DNA from: an uncultured Peptococcaceae bacterium
Lineage (GTDB): Bacteria > Bacillota > Peptococcia > Peptococcales > Peptococcaceae
Assembly: GCA_958451915.1 (NCBI GenBank)
Contig: CAUDRX010000040.1
Location: 1 to 15,045, forward strand
Length of the DNA: 15,045 bases
Direction of reading: 5' to 3'
The position numbers were made by a program, and so were the translations under genes. This document shows, one piece after another, positions 13,439 to 15,045 of the stretch. A model generated the notes under the pieces. It was given only the letters and a program-made list of their open reading frames with translations, ran no database searches and had not been told where the DNA came from. How positions within the stretch are numbered: the first letter of the stretch is position 1; each line of letters begins with the position of its first letter.

Positions 13439-13735
13439 GCGATGCTATAACCAATAAGTTGTAAACAGTGATTAGTAATTAAGATGAAAGCAATGCATCC
13501 TCACGTCACACTAATCCCCGGTATTTCGAGCGGGGGCTACATCTTACAGCCTGCACAGCATTTTGTACATCCTCTTCAAGCTTGTCTCAATCGATCGAAT
13601 CATCGCCCCGGATAATGATCCTGAGGTTTCATTTCAACTTTTCAACGGCAGAAATTGTCCAATACCTCATAAACATTTCTGTCTAATATATTATTTTCCA
13701 CAACACATGACAGCATCGGCGAAAGCTATTGTACG
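13439..13735. other. Non-coding stretch between lysR and nadE
   Basis: About 300 bp without a convincing gene on either strand. Open frames are short, lack Shine-Dalgarno sequences and run into flanking signals. The only clear structure is a short hairpin CCCCG/CGGGG (13516-13520, 13531-13535) with a 10-nt loop. On the minus strand a broken frame around 13500-13620 reads LEEDVQNAVQAV, which could be a gene remnant, but this is very weak. I recognise no riboswitch, tRNA or other known RNA. Confidence 0.5.
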
Positions 13736-13766
13736 AAAAAAGAGCCAGGCAACTGCCTGGCTCTTT
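13736..13766 (-). terminator. Intrinsic terminator of the lysR gene
   Basis: AAAGAGCCAGGC (13739-13750) and GCCTGGCTCTTT (13755-13766) form a perfect 12-bp stem with a 4-nt loop, with a T-run on the minus strand. It lies 10 bp after the stop of the LysR-type gene. Confidence 0.93.
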
Positions 13767-13775
13767 AAAATACGA

Positions 13776-14684
13776 TTATAGATACTGCTGGAAGATCGAG
13801 CTAAAGCTATCGATCAAGCGACGCTGCTGCTGATTTGCGTCTTTATTGTGGACCATGTAGAGTTCAAAGCATATGTTCTTGGTGTGCAGCGGAATGTGCA
13901 CGCATTCCGGGAAGGCACCGCGAGTCACATATGGTGGGTAGGAATACATAAGGGCATCGCCTTCGCTGAGAAGCTCTTTGGTCATATTGGTGTTGTTGGT
14001 AGAGAGCAGGATATGCATGTCGACTTCATCCTGCAAGGCATGTTCTCCCTGAATGCCGCCTGCTTCATAGATGATAAGAGGATAGTCCTTGATCGACTGC
14101 AGCGACAGTGTGTGCTGACGCGCAAGTGGATGACGGGGTGACATGGCCATATAGATCGGATAACTGCTGAGAAGCGAAAGCTCGACATTCTCCGGAATGT
14201 TATCAAAGAAATGCTTGAGGGTATTGGCAACGAGCACAAAACCGACATCACCAGGGTTCTCAGAAACTTGTTTGACGATATCATCCTGGTAACGCTCCTG
14301 CATATAGAGCTGCACCTTTGGGAAGTTATGCTTGTAGTCGACATAGACAACGGGCAGGATGCAGACACTGATCATCGGTGAAGCGTGCACGTTCATCTTG
14401 CCGCTGATAACATCGGTGGTGTCATCCTTGAGCTCGTTGATCTGGCGGAGCATCTGGTCATAACGGGCAACAATGGCTTGAGCAGCGCTGAAGACTTCGC
14501 GACCGCGCTCGGTGAGGGTGACGCCTTTTTTGGTACGGTTCAAAAGACTGAAGCCTATCTCATCTTCAAGATTGCGGAGCGATTGGTTAAGACTCTGCTG
14601 GGAAATGAAGATCTTCTTGCTGGCTGCATTTATAGAACCTGCTTTAACAACCTCTATCAAAAACTCAAGTTGTTCAATTTTCAT
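13776..14684 (-). CDS. LysR-family transcriptional regulator
   Basis: LysR-type regulators bind DNA through an N-terminal winged helix-turn-helix and sense a small molecule through a periplasmic-binding-protein-like C-terminal domain. In this 302-residue protein, residues 1-60 show the family pattern: MKIEQLEFLIEVVKAGSINA, then SQQSLNQSLRNLEDEIGFSL and LTERG. Residues about 95-300 form the sensor domain. An in-frame TAA two codons upstream fixes the ATG at 14684 as the first possible start; its Shine-Dalgarno, GGGGTG, is modest. No divergent target gene is adjacent, so the regulon cannot be inferred from context. A palindrome at 14848-14868 is a candidate autoregulatory site. Confidence 0.95.
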   Translation of the reverse strand: MKIEQLEFLIEVVKAGSINAASKKIFISQQSLNQSLRNLEDEIGFSLLNRTKKGVTLTERGREVFSAAQAIVARYDQMLRQINELKDDTTDVISGKMNVHASPMISVCILPVVYVDYKHNFPKVQLYMQERYQDDIVKQVSENPGDVGFVLVANTLKHFFDNIPENVELSLLSSYPIYMAMSPRHPLARQHTLSLQSIKDYPLIIYEAGGIQGEHALQDEVDMHILLSTNNTNMTKELLSEGDALMYSYPPYVTRGAFPECVHIPLHTKNICFELYMVHNKDANQQQRRLIDSFSSIFQQYL

Positions 14685-14847
14685 ATATTACACCCCAATC
14701 TTAGCAATGATGCAAAACCTCCTGACTGCGCTTGGTAGCAGAAAATCCGTTTCAAAGCCCTTCAATACAGTAGTTTTATTCTAGCATAAAGAGGACGATT
14801 AATCTATATATCAAATCATACGAAAATGGTTAAATTAAAAAATTCTT

Positions 14848-14868
14848 TGCAAGCGTGTGTGCCTTGCA
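14848..14868. repeat. Palindrome upstream of lysR, candidate operator
   Basis: TGCAAG and CTTGCA are separated by 9 bp (14848-14853, 14863-14868). A TATAAT (14872-14877) with a TTGCAA 19 bp upstream (14847-14852) overlaps it on the plus strand. It lies about 165 bp upstream of the lysR start, between lysR and the tuf terminator. It does not show the classic T-N11-A core. Confidence 0.4.
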
Positions 14869-14907
14869 GTCTATAATTGCGAGTCCACGGACTTCTGCTG
14901 TAAAGGC

Positions 14908-14940
14908 AAAAAACAAGGCCAACGCTTGCGCGCTGGCCTT
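14908..14940 (-). terminator. Intrinsic terminator of tuf
   Basis: On the minus strand AAGGCCAGCGC and GCGTTGGCCTT (14930-14940, 14915-14925) form an 11-bp stem with one G-U pair and a GCAA loop. Six T residues (14908-14913) follow. It lies 31 bp after the tuf stop. Confidence 0.92.
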
Positions 14941-14971
14941 GCCTGTGATCTCTGATCAGACCTTGCGAAGA

Positions 14972-15045
14972 TTATTCGAAGATCTTAGCAACGGTACCTG
15001 CACCTACGGTGTGGCCACCTTCACGGATTGCGAACTGAAGACCTT
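14972..15045 (-). CDS. tuf: Elongation factor Tu, C-terminal end (partial)
   Basis: EF-Tu delivers aminoacyl-tRNA to the ribosome. Only the last 24 codons, stop included, are in the window. They encode GLQFAIREGGHTVGAGTVAK followed by IFE and TAA, the conserved end of bacterial EF-Tu domain III. The gene continues beyond the right edge. A terminator follows, so it is the last gene of its operon. Confidence 0.96.
   Translation of the reverse strand, partial: GLQFAIREGGHTVGAGTVAKIFE

Noticed and set aside
13516..13535. tRNA T-arm remnant or attachment site
   Set aside because: The hairpin contains TTCGAG but lacks the rest of a T arm, and no integrase or direct repeat is nearby.
13563..13781. 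72-codon plus-strand frame starting with TTG
   Set aside because: No Shine-Dalgarno, and it reads through the lysR terminator hairpin into the lysR gene; no recognisable protein features.

Overview
The window looks like chromosomal core DNA of an anaerobic, low-oxygen-lifestyle Bacillota. I lean towards the Negativicutes (Veillonella/Megasphaera/Acidaminococcus relatives), but this is inferred from protein flavour (C+ type ribosomal protein S18, the EF-G-like FusA2, short-form Pta, FeoB with a Cys-rich partner) and roughly balanced base composition, not from a marker gene. All genes but the first lie on the minus strand, so transcription runs from high to low coordinates. I see no prophage, insertion sequence, CRISPR array, rRNA or tRNA.

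Layout from right to left, in the direction of transcription. The last 23 codons of tuf (EF-Tu) are at the right edge, followed by a terminator. A LysR-type regulator gene (13776-14684) comes next with its own terminator. About 300 bp without a convincing gene follow. Then nadE and, 12 bp behind it, a gene for a transposase-type HTH fused to an Ala/Glu-rich linker. A new promoter, whose -35 box overlaps the stop of that HTH gene, drives a 75-residue membrane protein and mntP (manganese exporter), with an attenuator-like hairpin between them.

The iron-uptake cluster feoA - feoB - Cys-rich FeoB partner (8165-10649) follows. A clear promoter is overlaid by an array of TTAGG/CCTAA elements, as expected for a DtxR/IdeR/SirR/MntR-family metal repressor. 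The Cys-rich 56-residue gene begins 2 nt after feoB. Next are a long coiled-coil protein of unknown function, an EF-G-like GTPase (FusA2 type, with DTPGY in place of DTPGH), trmO (tRNA t6A37 methyltransferase), acpP (acyl carrier protein) and pta (phosphotransacetylase). These are followed by an aspartate/glutamate racemase-family gene and the rpsF-ssb-rpsR operon. The rpsF leader carries a hairpin with a CCG beside it, compatible with the S6:S18 autoregulatory RNA. A bidirectional terminator separates rpsR from the one plus-strand gene, an unrecognised 153-residue protein.

Most genes are housekeeping: translation (rpsF, rpsR, tuf, fusA2, trmO), DNA replication/repair (ssb), NAD synthesis, acetate/lipid metabolism and metal homeostasis. 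I found no clear novel multi-gene system. The most unusual items are the HTH-linker protein tied to nadE, the coiled-coil protein next to fusA2, the metal-repressor array at feoA, and two genes (mntP, trmO) whose Shine-Dalgarno sequence lies directly behind a terminator-like hairpin.
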